Of a stretch of 62,380 bases of DNA, positions 17,602 through 26,325 are shown one piece after another. Both the position numbers and the translations under genes were made by a program. This DNA is from Clostridia bacterium (GTDB taxonomy: Bacteria > Bacillota > Clostridia > Christensenellales > Aristaeellaceae), in contig JAFULL010000117.1 of the NCBI GenBank assembly GCA_017473345.1, positions 1 through 62,380 on the forward strand. The letters are read 5' to 3'. Under the pieces are notes generated by a model. It had not been told where the DNA came from, searched no databases, and was given only the letters and a program-made list of their open reading frames with translations. How positions within the stretch are numbered: position 1 is the stretch's first letter; every line of letters starts with the position of its first letter.

Positions 17602-19416
17602 TCAGCATTCCTTCTTCAGCTGAGTCTTGTGGATGGTCACAGTGCCGCAGCCCAGGTTGGTGATGGTGTACTCGCCGAGGCTGGCGGGCAGCACGATGAT
17701 ATCCATGGTGTTCATGATGAAGTACTTGCTGGGATCGGCCTTGGAGGCGACCTTGACCTTTTCGCCGTCAACCAGAGCCAGCACATGGAACAGGCCGTCG
17801 GTGTTGTCCTCGATCTGCTGATCGAAGATCAGGTTGCGCAGGGAGAAGTACAGCAGGTCGTGCTCGCCGGTGATGATTTCCTTCCAGCCTTCGCCTTCAC
17901 GAACCAGCTTGCGGTTGCCGGCATACTGGAAAGGATCGCTCACGAGGTTCTCATCGCAGAACTTCTTGGTGCGCTCGCCGCGGATGACTTCGCTGCCCAT
18001 GGTGAGGTGGATGGGACGGGGCATGTTGGTCTGGGGATCCAGACGCTGATAGTCATACAGCTTGTAGGTATAGGAACCCACGGTCAGAGAGCCGATCTCG
18101 AGGATCACCTGGTTCTGGCCGGAGGCATGGATGGTGCCGGCGGGAATCATAACCTGGGTGCCGGGCTCGGAATCGACGTAGTTGATGTACTTCTTGTAGT
18201 CGATCTGCTCGGTGGTGCCTTCCACGCGGCGGGCTTCCTTGAAGAACTCCTCGCAGCTGTCGTCGTTGCAGAAGCCCAGGTAGGTCTTGGCGCCCTGACC
18301 AGTGACGCAAACGTAGTAGCTCTCGTCCTGACGGCCCAGCTCGTCATGGTTCTTCATGACATACTCGGCGTCGGGATGGCACTGGATGGACATGTTGCCG
18401 GAGCCATGATAGGTATCGTCGTAGTTGAAGCGGATCGGGAAGTAGCCGCCAAACTGCTTCATGGCCTGAGCGCCCAGCAGCTTCTCACCCATCACCTGCA
18501 CGAAGGTGAAAAAGGGAGCTTCGAACTCATAGCTCTCAGTCTTGGCAACGATGGAAACTTCCATGGGGATCATATCGAACACCCACGCGCAGTTGCGCAT
18601 TTCCTTGGGCAGGTTGCGCAGACGCTGGATGTAGTAGCCACCCCAAACGCCCTCGAGGTACACGGGACGGCAGCGGAAAGGACGCTCGACCAGCTCGCCG
18701 AACAGGGTCAGCAGGTCTTCCATGGTCACCATCTGCATGGTCTCGGGCACGTCGGCGCTGATGTAAAGGTCAACCAGACCGGCCTTGAACATGTTCCAGC
18801 GGACTTCCACGGCGATTTCGAAATCGACGTAGTAGTTGCGGCGCATGGTCAGGTTGTAGGGCAGATCAGTCTTGGCGCCGATGTTGCGGGCATGGCCGTT
18901 CTTGTAAGAGAGCACAGCGGTGCGGGGAGTAACGTCCATCCACACACGCAGATCATAGCTCTTCTGCAGCTCGGGAGCCAGAGCGCCCTGACCGTACACA
19001 ACGATGGACTTGCCTTCAGCCAGAGCCTTCTTCAGGGCTTCAACCTTCTCGGCAGCCTGCAGGCCTTCGTAGCCGCCCTTGTAACGCACGCCGTAGAGCA
19101 GCACGGGGTCGCGCTCACGGTCGGTGGGCAGGTAGGGGGCCAGCATTTCTTCGATTTCTTCGCTGCTCTTCAGCAGGGAAGCGGCATCCACAAAGCAAAC
19201 GCCGGTGCCGGCCAGCTTCTGACGCAGAACGTTGACGAGACTCACCACGTCAGCGCCGGGATACATGTCGATACCAATGTTCTTGCCAGCCTTGACCAGC
19301 TCGGCGATCTTGGCAGCAACGTTCTGGATGCCAGCAACGGGCTTTACGCCGCGGCCGGTCACGCAGTTGACAGCATTGGGATCAGAATAGGGATAGGGAT
19401 GGAACATGAAACTCAT
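17602..19416 (-). CDS. Class I mannose-6-phosphate isomerase with an extra N-terminal domain
   Basis: This 604-residue protein interconverts mannose-6-phosphate and fructose-6-phosphate. The isomerase part starts near residue 250. Likely zinc ligands are Gln345 and His347 in SIQCHPD and His430 in MIPAGTIHASG. Residues 30-170 form an alpha/beta region that resembles a nucleoside-kinase-like fold but lacks a Walker A lysine motif, so it is unlikely to be an active kinase. AAGGAAG precedes ATG 19416. Codon use is far more biased than in the other operon genes, comparable to the two binding-protein genes. That suggests strong translation of this one gene. It is the second gene of a four-gene operon. 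Confidence 0.87.
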   Translation of the reverse strand: MSFMFHPYPYSDPNAVNCVTGRGVKPVAGIQNVAAKIAELVKAGKNIGIDMYPGADVVSLVNVLRQKLAGTGVCFVDAASLLKSSEEIEEMLAPYLPTDRERDPVLLYGVRYKGGYEGLQAAEKVEALKKALAEGKSIVVYGQGALAPELQKSYDLRVWMDVTPRTAVLSYKNGHARNIGAKTDLPYNLTMRRNYYVDFEIAVEVRWNMFKAGLVDLYISADVPETMQMVTMEDLLTLFGELVERPFRCRPVYLEGVWGGYYIQRLRNLPKEMRNCAWVFDMIPMEVSIVAKTESYEFEAPFFTFVQVMGEKLLGAQAMKQFGGYFPIRFNYDDTYHGSGNMSIQCHPDAEYVMKNHDELGRQDESYYVCVTGQGAKTYLGFCNDDSCEEFFKEARRVEGTTEQIDYKKYINYVDSEPGTQVMIPAGTIHASGQNQVILEIGSLTVGSYTYKLYDYQRLDPQTNMPRPIHLTMGSEVIRGERTKKFCDENLVSDPFQYAGNRKLVREGEGWKEIITGEHDLLYFSLRNLIFDQQIEDNTDGLFHVLALVDGEKVKVASKADPSKYFIMNTMDIIVLPASLGEYTITNLGCGTVTIHKTQLKKEC

Positions 19417-19453
19417 AGCAATCTTCCTTTCTTTGGTCGAGTTGTTGTGGGTT

Positions 19454-21493
19454 TTATTTCTGATAAATCAGCAGAATCTCTTCGGGGCCGATCGTGGCAG
19501 GCACGCCGTCGCCCTCGCCGTCCGGGGATGCCCAGGCGTTAAGAACTGCATCTTCACAGGTAAGGTTGACAGGCTGCTGGCTTTCGGTATCATTCCAAAG
19601 CATCACAGCACGTTTTCCGTCCGCGTTCTGGTATACGCCAGCCTTGACACAGGCATTGCCGTTGACCAGCTTTTCCTGAGCCATGTAACGGCCCAACAGC
19701 AGGTAATCGGCAAACTTTCTGCGCAGCTGGCCGACCTTGTACACATATTCGCGGGCAGCGGGATCTTCATCACCTTCGATGAAATGGATATCCGTCACAT
19801 AACGCAGCTCCATTTCCAGCTTGCAGCCGTACAGCGCCGCATAGTTGGCGAAGCGACGGTTGACATAGGGCCGGGTATTGCGGATGGTAACCATCGTTTC
19901 AGGGAAAGTGTAGCGGAACAGATCCGGCATGACCTGAACGCCAACAATATTTGTACACTGTTGATAGGACTTGTTCGGCACAGGATCAGGCGAGCTGCCG
20001 ATACCATGCAGGCAGTCGATGAACTGCGAATGCACGTCGGTAATATGCTCTGTCATGTAAGCATATTCCTTGTGCTGGTCGACCTGCCTGCGGATGCGCT
20101 TGTGCAGTGCAATGCGGCCCTGCGTATGCGACAGCGACGGACGGTTTTCCAGATGGTTATGGCTTTCATCAAAGCACGGATACGGAGGCATGCCTCCGAT
20201 CTGATCGTAGAGAATGCCGTCTGCGCCAAAGCCGCGGATCCAGTCAGCACGACGGGCCATCTTCTCATGCCACTCTGTGCAGCTGGGGCAAACCGTTGCA
20301 AAAGGCTTTTTGGACAGGTAGTGCAGGAAATCACTGTGGCAGAACTTGTCGTAGTACTCGTAGTACGGCGTTCCCCAACGGTTCTTGCCGGCCATTTCGC
20401 GGCCGCCCTCTTCGTTGTAGAATTTCGTACCCACGTCCAGCAGATGACCCTGGAAATACAGCGTCACATGACCGCCCTTGTCCTGAACGGCTTTGATGCC
20501 CTTGCTGAGTTCCTCTGCGCCGCCCATCGTGGGGCTGACATCCAGATCAGGGTAGTGATTGTCATGACCCGTGTGGTACCAGCCAAACAGACCCAGGCAG
20601 TCGAAGCCGTGCTTCTGCGCCAGTTCGTAAAGATGTGGCAGGGTCGCATAGGGCCAAAGTTCATCGCCATACTGCTGTTTGTTGATGACGAGGAAATAGC
20701 CGTTCATCTCCCGCATCCACTGCTTGGGCACCACGGGCTTGCGCCATGCAGAAGCCCATGCCCTGTACTCATTGGCGCCTTCCATCCAGCTGCCATTGTA
20801 CAGCCATGCCACATAGGAAGGACACTTCCAGGTTTCGCCAGGCTTCACAAAAGCCATCTTGTTCATTTCCATGCTTACGCCGCCCGTTTTGGAGCCCTTT
20901 GCACGCAGCGCGCTTGCATGGAACAGATCATCGCGGCCGCTGAGATACAGGCAGGTATTACCTGCGGTCAGCATCATCCACTGCATGGACATCGGACCGG
21001 GATAGGTCGCGCTGATCTCATACAGACTTTCAGGATTCGTTATCTTCTGCAGGTAAGCGCACACGTCCACGATGCGCTCGCCAAGCTGACGGGGATACAG
21101 CAGATCAGGCTTTTTGCCTTCAAGCGTTTCCACCGCGCCAAGGCAGGGATAGATCCAGTCGTCAACCACGTCGGTTTCTGTACGGTTTTCAATGGAAGAA
21201 TCAAACCATACCTTTTCATCCTGCAGGCGGATGGTCAGCGTTACGCCAATGGGCAGTACTTCCTTGCGGGTCTTCAGTTCATTATAGCGGATGGTGATGG
21301 TATCGCCTTCCGCCGAGACGGATGCCGTCTGTTCCTCTGCCAGCGCAACGGCTTCCCAGTTGTCATTGTGATGCACAACCATGCGGAACAGTCCGACAGG
21401 TCTGGCAATCACATTGCTGCCGTTTAGAGACAGGCAGGTCAGCATTCCCCGCTCATCAATCTCGAGCCTGATGTTTCCATTGGAGAGCACCAT
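19454..21493 (-). CDS. DUF6259-like putative glycoside hydrolase
   Basis: This 679-residue protein begins with a beta-sandwich like those of sugar-binding hydrolase N-domains (about 1-230). It continues into a probable TIM barrel with GLFGWYHTGHDNHYPD near 310, VTLYFQGHLLD near 354 and GADGILYDQIGG near 426. This matches my memory of DUF6259 proteins, which are thought to be glycoside hydrolases. Asp431 in LYDQIGG is a reasonable catalytic candidate. A small C-terminal beta domain follows from about 600. It is the first gene of an operon with mannose-6-phosphate isomerase, a ROK kinase and a GH50-like enzyme, 37 bp before the isomerase. The substrate is not known. Confidence 0.72.
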   Translation of the reverse strand: MVLSNGNIRLEIDERGMLTCLSLNGSNVIARPVGLFRMVVHHNDNWEAVALAEEQTASVSAEGDTITIRYNELKTRKEVLPIGVTLTIRLQDEKVWFDSSIENRTETDVVDDWIYPCLGAVETLEGKKPDLLYPRQLGERIVDVCAYLQKITNPESLYEISATYPGPMSMQWMMLTAGNTCLYLSGRDDLFHASALRAKGSKTGGVSMEMNKMAFVKPGETWKCPSYVAWLYNGSWMEGANEYRAWASAWRKPVVPKQWMREMNGYFLVINKQQYGDELWPYATLPHLYELAQKHGFDCLGLFGWYHTGHDNHYPDLDVSPTMGGAEELSKGIKAVQDKGGHVTLYFQGHLLDVGTKFYNEEGGREMAGKNRWGTPYYEYYDKFCHSDFLHYLSKKPFATVCPSCTEWHEKMARRADWIRGFGADGILYDQIGGMPPYPCFDESHNHLENRPSLSHTQGRIALHKRIRRQVDQHKEYAYMTEHITDVHSQFIDCLHGIGSSPDPVPNKSYQQCTNIVGVQVMPDLFRYTFPETMVTIRNTRPYVNRRFANYAALYGCKLEMELRYVTDIHFIEGDEDPAAREYVYKVGQLRRKFADYLLLGRYMAQEKLVNGNACVKAGVYQNADGKRAVMLWNDTESQQPVNLTCEDAVLNAWASPDGEGDGVPATIGPEEILLIYQK

Positions 21494-21586
21494 GGAATAT
21501 CACCTCTCTGTAATGAATCAGATCGTTTTCCATCATGCAGGACAAAAAGCCCCGCACTTTCAGAGATACCCTTTGGAACCAGTTTC

Positions 21587-21615
21587 ACTATACCACATTT
21601 GGCACTTTTTTTCAA
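21587..21615 (-). promoter_or_regulatory. Sigma-A promoter of the mannose-type operon
   Basis: On the minus strand, TTGAAA (21615-21610) and TATAGT (21592-21587) are separated by 17 bp, about 95 bp upstream of the DUF6259-like gene. It should drive four genes down to 14698. Confidence 0.7.
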
Positions 21616-21659
21616 CGCAAAACAGAGCGTTTTGATAAAAAGTTTTCTCTGCTTTTCGC

Positions 21660-23837
21660 TCAGTTTTTCACTTTGCGCAAATGAACAATCCTGCTGGACG
21701 CATCACCAAACGGAAAATGCGGCAGCAGACCAATCTGCTTCAGCGCGCTTCCGTGATAATGCTTCCCGTCTTCATCTTCATACCAGGCATTCACATCTAC
21801 ATCCCTTATGCGAATGAATTCATTTTCAGCGCCAGCCTTGGCGTAACGGCGGAACATGCACACAAGCAGTTCATCCTGATCAACGCTTGCAAACTGCCAG
21901 GCGGTGATATAGCCTTCAAACGGCGATGCAAGGCGTGTAAAGCGCCCCTGCTGCGTCAGACGGCGATGCTTTTTGATGAAAAGGATCTGCTCCTTCATCT
22001 CATCCAGTTCTTCGCTGCTCAGCGCAGTCAGATCCAGCTCATAGCCAAAGTTGCCGCTCATGGCCACATGGCCGCGGAACGCCAGACTTGTCACACGCCC
22101 CACCTGATGATTGGGCACTGCGCTGACATGCGCACCCATCGCTGCAGGAGGATACGCAACGCTTGTGCCATATTGGATAGACAGTCGCTCCACGGCATCA
22201 GAGTCATCGCTTGTCCAGGTCTGCGGCATGTAATAAAGCATGCCTGCATCAAATCTTCCACCGCCACCGGAGCAACTCTCAAACAGGATCTCCGGGAAGC
22301 GTGAGGTGATCTCTTCAAGTACACGGTACAGGCCAAGCATGTAGCGATGGTGAAGTTCGCCCTGCCTGTCAGCCGGAAGCATAGCGCTTCCAGCTTCGGT
22401 AAAGTTGCGGTTCATATCCCACTTGACATATTCGATATTCGCCGAATCCAATACACTGCTAACCGCATCAATCACATAATCCTGCACATCTTTGCGCGAC
22501 ATATCCAGAATCAGCTGCTGACGGCGCTCGCTGCGCGGACGATCAGGAACATGCAGGCACCAGTCCGGATGTGCACGGTACAGACCAGAATCAGGCGAAA
22601 TCATTTCGGGTTCAAACCACAGGCCGAATTTCAGCCCCAGTTCATTCACCTTTTCAGCCAGCAGCCCGATACCGCCAGGCAGTTTTTCCTCGTTGACCAC
22701 CCAGTCGCCCAGCGAGCAGTTGTCACTGTTGCGCTTGCCAAACCATCCGTCATCCAGCACAAGCAGTTCGGCGCCAATCTGTGCCGCCTTCTGGGCAATG
22801 CCCAAAAGCTTGTCTGTATTGAAGTCAAAGTATGTAGCTTCCCAGTTGTTTACCAGTACAGGTCTGGGCTGATCACGCCAGAAACCACGGCAGACACGCG
22901 TGCGGATCATTGTGTGGAACAACTGGGACATACCGTTCAGGCCTGCGTCAGAATACACCAGCATCATTTCCGGGGTCTGGAATGCATCACCCGGTTCCAA
23001 CTTCCATGTGCATTCATTCACGCCGCCCACAAAGCGCGTATATCCAAAGGCATTCTGTTCCACCAGCATACGATGGCTGCCGCTGTAGACCAATGCCATG
23101 CCGTAGCAGTCACCAGTAAATTCAGTGGTATCCGCTCTGAGCAGGGCAACAAAAGGGTTGTGCTGATGGCTGCTCGCGCCACGATTGCTGCTGATTTCGC
23201 GAATGCCATGCATGGGCTGAATACGTTCGATCGACCGTTCTTTGATCCACGCGCCCTGCAGATGCAGCATATCATATCCGCCGCGAAGGGAGACGCTGGC
23301 ACTGGCAGGGTTATACAGTGTAACGGTGTGCGTTCCGTTGTTTTCAAGGCGCACACTCTGGGTAAGGGTATGAAGTTTTTCGTGTACTGTGTAGCAAAGA
23401 GCCACTGCAAGCCCTGTTTTTTCGTCCTTCATGCGAATGATCAGGGTATTTGCTTCTGCATCGTCTTCGGTATAAACATGCGGAAGGCCCGCAGGCACAG
23501 GCTTTCCCGCCCTTACCTCGTACCCCTGATAAGTCAGCAGCGTGCAGTCGTTTCCATCCTCCCCTACGGCTCTGATCGCCGCAGGACGGTAATCGCCCCG
23601 GCCGCTGGTAGGATAAGCAAAAGGCGGCACCTGCGTAAAAGCATCAAAAGAAGCCAGATCCATCTGGTATTCGTCACAAAGATAATCCAAACAGCCATCA
23701 GAAACAGCCGCACCCCAGTAAATCTGGTGCAGCGTCTTTCCGGCGGCGGGATCCTCTGCAATTTTTAAAATATAGCTGAAATGGCTGTTGTCCGTCAGAT
23801 GAAAAGTTTGAGATTTTGACAAAACATAAACAGGCAC
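21660..23837 (-). CDS. GH36 alpha-galactosidase
   Basis: This 725-residue enzyme removes alpha-1,6-galactose from galactomannan or raffinose-type sugars. It has an N-terminal beta-supersandwich (about 1-320), a TIM barrel and a C-terminal beta domain. The nucleophile is Asp474 in EYVKWDMNR. The acid/base lies in WTSDDSDAVERL (541-552). SCSGGGGRFD (521-530) is the GH36 cysteine/glycine block. No signal peptide is present, and the length matches the tetrameric bacterial GH36 group. The start is GTG 23837 with AAAGGA about 13 bp upstream, which is a weak arrangement. It has its own promoter and lies behind the mannose-type operon. With the beta-mannosidase it suits galactomanno-oligosaccharides. 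Confidence 0.93.
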   Translation of the reverse strand: MPVYVLSKSQTFHLTDNSHFSYILKIAEDPAAGKTLHQIYWGAAVSDGCLDYLCDEYQMDLASFDAFTQVPPFAYPTSGRGDYRPAAIRAVGEDGNDCTLLTYQGYEVRAGKPVPAGLPHVYTEDDAEANTLIIRMKDEKTGLAVALCYTVHEKLHTLTQSVRLENNGTHTVTLYNPASASVSLRGGYDMLHLQGAWIKERSIERIQPMHGIREISSNRGASSHQHNPFVALLRADTTEFTGDCYGMALVYSGSHRMLVEQNAFGYTRFVGGVNECTWKLEPGDAFQTPEMMLVYSDAGLNGMSQLFHTMIRTRVCRGFWRDQPRPVLVNNWEATYFDFNTDKLLGIAQKAAQIGAELLVLDDGWFGKRNSDNCSLGDWVVNEEKLPGGIGLLAEKVNELGLKFGLWFEPEMISPDSGLYRAHPDWCLHVPDRPRSERRQQLILDMSRKDVQDYVIDAVSSVLDSANIEYVKWDMNRNFTEAGSAMLPADRQGELHHRYMLGLYRVLEEITSRFPEILFESCSGGGGRFDAGMLYYMPQTWTSDDSDAVERLSIQYGTSVAYPPAAMGAHVSAVPNHQVGRVTSLAFRGHVAMSGNFGYELDLTALSSEELDEMKEQILFIKKHRRLTQQGRFTRLASPFEGYITAWQFASVDQDELLVCMFRRYAKAGAENEFIRIRDVDVNAWYEDEDGKHYHGSALKQIGLLPHFPFGDASSRIVHLRKVKN

Positions 23838-23893
23838 AGCAAAATTTCCGTCCTTTCATTGAAAAAGTTACCGGTTTTGCACACTTGTTGCTT

Positions 23894-23922
23894 ATTATAG
23901 CATTTTCCGTATTCTTTTGCCA
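23894..23922 (-). promoter_or_regulatory. Extended -10 promoter of the alpha-galactosidase
   Basis: On the minus strand a perfect TATAAT (23899-23894) is preceded by TGC, an extended -10 element. The -35 (TGGCAA, 23922-23917, 17-bp spacing) is poor, as often found with extended -10 promoters. Confidence 0.65.
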
Positions 23923-23980
23923 TATGATTCTCTGTTTTTGACGCCAGAAAAATATCTTTGAAAAACTTTCAAAAAAATGA

Positions 23981-24009
23981 TTGACTCTGCAGGTGAAACC
24001 TGCTATAAT
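23981..24009 (+). promoter_or_regulatory. Strong promoter of the tRNA-Ser pair
   Basis: TTGACT (23981-23986) and TATAAT (24004-24009) are separated by 17 bp, 21 bp upstream of the first tRNA. The spacer holds a perfect inverted repeat, GCAGGT-GAA-ACCTGC (23989-24003). Confidence 0.85.
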
Positions 24010-24030
24010 AGCTTTCGCTGGTTCCGAAAT

Positions 24031-24119
24031 GGAGAGATGGCCGAGCGGTTTAAGGCGCTGGTCTTGAAAACCAGTGATACCGAAAGGTACCGGGGGTTCG
24101 AATCCCTCTCTCTCCGCCA
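24031..24119 (+). tRNA. tRNA-Ser (anticodon UGA)
   Basis: This 89-nt gene folds as a class II tRNA. The 7-bp acceptor stem is GGAGAGA with TCTCTCC, the anticodon stem-loop is CTGGT-CTTGAAA-ACCAG with anticodon TGA, the long variable arm is typical of serine, and the T arm is GGGGGTTCGAATCCCT. The 3' CCA is encoded. Confidence 0.96.
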
Positions 24120-24165
24120 GTTCTTTCCTGACAGAAAGAATAAGGGAATCAGCACCGTCCACCAT

Positions 24166-24257
24166 GGAGAAGTACCCAAGTGGCCGAAGGGGCTCCCCTG
24201 CTAAGGGAGTAGACTGGGATAACCGGTGCGAGGGTTCAAATCCCTCCTTCTCCGCCA
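24166..24257 (+). tRNA. tRNA-Ser (anticodon GCU)
   Basis: This 92-nt class II tRNA has acceptor stem GGAGAAG with CTTCTCC, an anticodon stem-loop CTCCC-CTGCTAA-GGGAG with anticodon GCT, a long variable arm and an encoded CCA. It probably shares the transcript of the upstream tRNA-Ser. The 46-nt spacer contains a 7-bp hairpin (24121-24127 with 24134-24140) that may mark a processing site. Confidence 0.96.
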
Positions 24258-24295
24258 AAAAGTTCTGACAGATCGTCAGAACTTTTTCTTTTTGT
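24258..24295 (+). terminator. Terminator of the tRNA-Ser operon
   Basis: A 12-bp stem (24258-24269 with 24275-24286) is followed by CTTTTTG and directly abuts the CCA end of the second tRNA. Confidence 0.9.
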
Positions 24296-24335
24296 CATCA
24301 GCATTCCAAAACGGAAGTGCTTACCATTTCAGCGG

Positions 24336-24364
24336 TTGAAACAGGTTCCGGCCTATGCTATAAT
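24336..24364 (+). promoter_or_regulatory. Sigma-A promoter of the FAD-dependent protein gene
   Basis: TTGAAA (24336-24341) and a perfect TATAAT (24359-24364) are separated by 17 bp, 40 bp before the start codon. Confidence 0.78.
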
Positions 24365-24404
24365 CTATAAGGTTTCCCTATTGTTATCATTCGAGGTGGC
24401 AAAC

Positions 24405-25775
24405 ATGATGAATTACGACGTCATTATCATCGGCGCGGGCCCGGGCGGCATCTTTTCAGCATATGAGCTGACCCTGCTGAAGCCTGAACTGAAGGTGGCC
24501 GTTTTTGAAGCCGGCCATGCTCTTGCCAGGCGTCACTGCCCCATTGACGGCGATAAGATCAAAACCTGCATCGGCTGCAAAAGCTGCTCCATCATGAGCG
24601 GTTTTGGCGGCGCGGGTGCATTTTCCGATGGTAAATACAACATTACCAACGACTTTGGCGGCACGCTGTATGAATACATCGGCAAAAAGCAGGCGCTTGA
24701 GCTGATGCATTACGTCGATGATATCAACATGCGTTACGGCGGCGAAGGCACAAAGCTTTATTCTACTGCAGGTACCAAATTCAAAAAGCTTTGCATCCAG
24801 AACGACCTGCACCTGCTGGATGCCTCTGTTCGCCATCTGGGTACGGATATCAACTATGTTGTGCTTGAAAACCTGTACAACGATCTGAAAGAGAAGGCTG
24901 ACTTCTTTTTCGACACACCCGTAGACAGCGTGGCTATTATTGACGGCGGTTACGAGATCCGCTGCAAGGATGCTGCCTATACCTGCAGCGAATGCATCAT
25001 TTCTGCCGGCCGCAGCGGCAGCAAATGGATGGAACACGTCTGCAAAGATCTGCAGATCCCCACCAAATCCAACCGTGTGGATATCGGCGTACGCGTAGAA
25101 TTGCCTGCAGAGGTTTTCTCCCACCTGACGGATGAGCTTTACGAAAGCAAGATCGTCTACCGCACGCAGAAGTACGGCGACCTTGTGCGTACCTTCTGCA
25201 TGAACCCCAAGGGTGCCGTGGTCAACGAAAACACCAACGGCATCGTCACAGTAAACGGTCACAGCTATGAAGACCCTGCCCGTCAGACGGAAAACACCAA
25301 CTTTGCCCTGCTGGTCGCCAAGCATTTTTCTGAGCCCTTCAAGGATTCCAATGGCTATGGCGAAAGCATCGCCCGTCTGAGTAACATGCTGGGCGGCGGC
25401 GTCATCGCTCAGCGCTTTGGCGACCTCATCCGCGGCCGCCGCAGCACGCCCAACCGCATGAAGGATTCCTTCATGACCCCCACGCTCAACGCCACTCCCG
25501 GTGACCTGAGCCTGGTACTTCCCAAGCGCATTCTGGACGGCATTATCGAAATGATCTATGCGCTTGACAAAATTGCTCCCGGCACCGCCAACGACGATAC
25601 CATGCTCTACGGCGTGGAAGTCAAATTCTATAATATGGAAGTCGAGGTCAACGCTGATCTGGAAACCATGCACAGGGGTCTGTATGTCATCGGTGACGGC
25701 AGCGGCATCACCCACTCCCTGTCTCACGCATCCGCAAGCGGCGTGCATGTTGCCCGCAGCATTGTCAACAAGTAA
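24405..25775 (+). CDS. NAD(P)/FAD-dependent oxidoreductase (COG2509-like)
   Basis: This 456-residue flavoprotein carries an N-terminal dinucleotide-binding motif VIIIGAGPGGIFSAYEL. A cysteine-rich segment, KTCIGCKSCSIMSGFGGAGAFSDGK, follows near residues 56-80. This pattern marks the COG2509 group of uncharacterised FAD-dependent dehydrogenases. The C-terminal GDGSGITHSLSHASASG is the second FAD-contact motif. The three close cysteines might carry a metal or redox centre, but I know no proof. GAGGTGG (24393-24399) supports ATG 24405 or 24408. It is a single-gene unit between the tRNA operon and ridA-nfnAB, with its own promoter and terminator. The reaction is unknown. Confidence 0.85.
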   Translation: MMNYDVIIIGAGPGGIFSAYELTLLKPELKVAVFEAGHALARRHCPIDGDKIKTCIGCKSCSIMSGFGGAGAFSDGKYNITNDFGGTLYEYIGKKQALELMHYVDDINMRYGGEGTKLYSTAGTKFKKLCIQNDLHLLDASVRHLGTDINYVVLENLYNDLKEKADFFFDTPVDSVAIIDGGYEIRCKDAAYTCSECIISAGRSGSKWMEHVCKDLQIPTKSNRVDIGVRVELPAEVFSHLTDELYESKIVYRTQKYGDLVRTFCMNPKGAVVNENTNGIVTVNGHSYEDPARQTENTNFALLVAKHFSEPFKDSNGYGESIARLSNMLGGGVIAQRFGDLIRGRRSTPNRMKDSFMTPTLNATPGDLSLVLPKRILDGIIEMIYALDKIAPGTANDDTMLYGVEVKFYNMEVEVNADLETMHRGLYVIGDGSGITHSLSHASASGVHVARSIVNK

Positions 25776-25786
25776 AAAAGCCAAAG

Positions 25787-25812
25787 GAGAGAAGCTACAG
25801 CTTCTCTCTTTT
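25787..25812 (+). terminator. Terminator after the FAD-dependent protein gene
   Basis: A 9-bp stem (25787-25795 with 25800-25808) has a 4-base loop and is followed by TTTT. Confidence 0.75.
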
Positions 25813-25864
25813 CGTTTACTTTTTGTCAAAACCGCTTTTTTACAGTACTTTTCCAGCGGTTTGC

Positions 25865-25893
25865 TTTACATCATCACATGAAAATGGTAAAAT
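25865..25893 (+). promoter_or_regulatory. Sigma-A promoter of ridA-nfnA-nfnB
   Basis: TTTACA (25865-25870) and TAAAAT (25888-25893) are separated by 17 bp, 45 bp upstream of the ridA start. Confidence 0.7.
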
Positions 25894-25938
25894 AAAAATG
25901 ATATCGCTTTAAAAGGCTTTTTGAAAGGAGTAACCCTC

Positions 25939-26322
25939 ATGAGCAAGAAGATCATTCATACAAACAACGCCCCCTCTGCTATCGGCCCCTATTCTCAGGC
26001 TGTGAAATTTGGCAAGTACCTGTTCACCTCCGGCCAGCTGGGCATCATTCCTGCCACCGGCGAACTGGCTGTTGGCGTTGAAGCGCAGACCGAGTGGGCT
26101 CTGAAGAATCTGGGCGCCATTCTCAGTGAGAATCACATGGATTACGCCGACATCCTTAAGACGACCGTTTTCGTTGCCGATCTGGCTGATTTTGCCAAGA
26201 TCAACGCCGTGTACCAGTCCTTCTTCGCCTCTGACTTCCCTGCCCGCAGCTGCGTTCAGGTTGCCGCACTGCCCAAGGGTGGCCTGGTTGAAATTGAATG
26301 CATTGCTGCCAAGAAGGAGTAA
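25939..26322 (+). CDS. ridA: RidA family deaminase
   Basis: This 127-residue protein is a typical RidA/YjgF/UK114 member. These cytoplasmic trimers hydrolyse reactive enamines and imines made by PLP enzymes. NAPSAIGPYSQAVKFG is the N-terminal signature. The catalytic arginine is in ARSCVQVAALPKGGLVEIE near the C-terminus. Start 25939 is chosen from AAAGGAG 9 bp upstream. The next gene, nfnA, starts 3 bp after the stop, and its ribosome site overlaps the ridA end, which shows co-translation with the transhydrogenase. Why these functions are linked is not clear from the sequence. Confidence 0.93.
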   Translation: MSKKIIHTNNAPSAIGPYSQAVKFGKYLFTSGQLGIIPATGELAVGVEAQTEWALKNLGAILSENHMDYADILKTTVFVADLADFAKINAVYQSFFASDFPARSCVQVAALPKGGLVEIECIAAKKE

Positions 26323-26325
26323 CGC

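Noticed and set aside
17416-19542. 708-residue plus-strand open frame opposite the mannose-6-phosphate isomerase
   Set aside because: Same cause: strong codon bias of the real gene leaves the opposite frame open. No ribosome site or domain.
23977-24268. Small open frames across the tRNA-Ser genes
   Set aside because: The sequence folds as two canonical tRNAs with promoter and terminator, which fully explains it.
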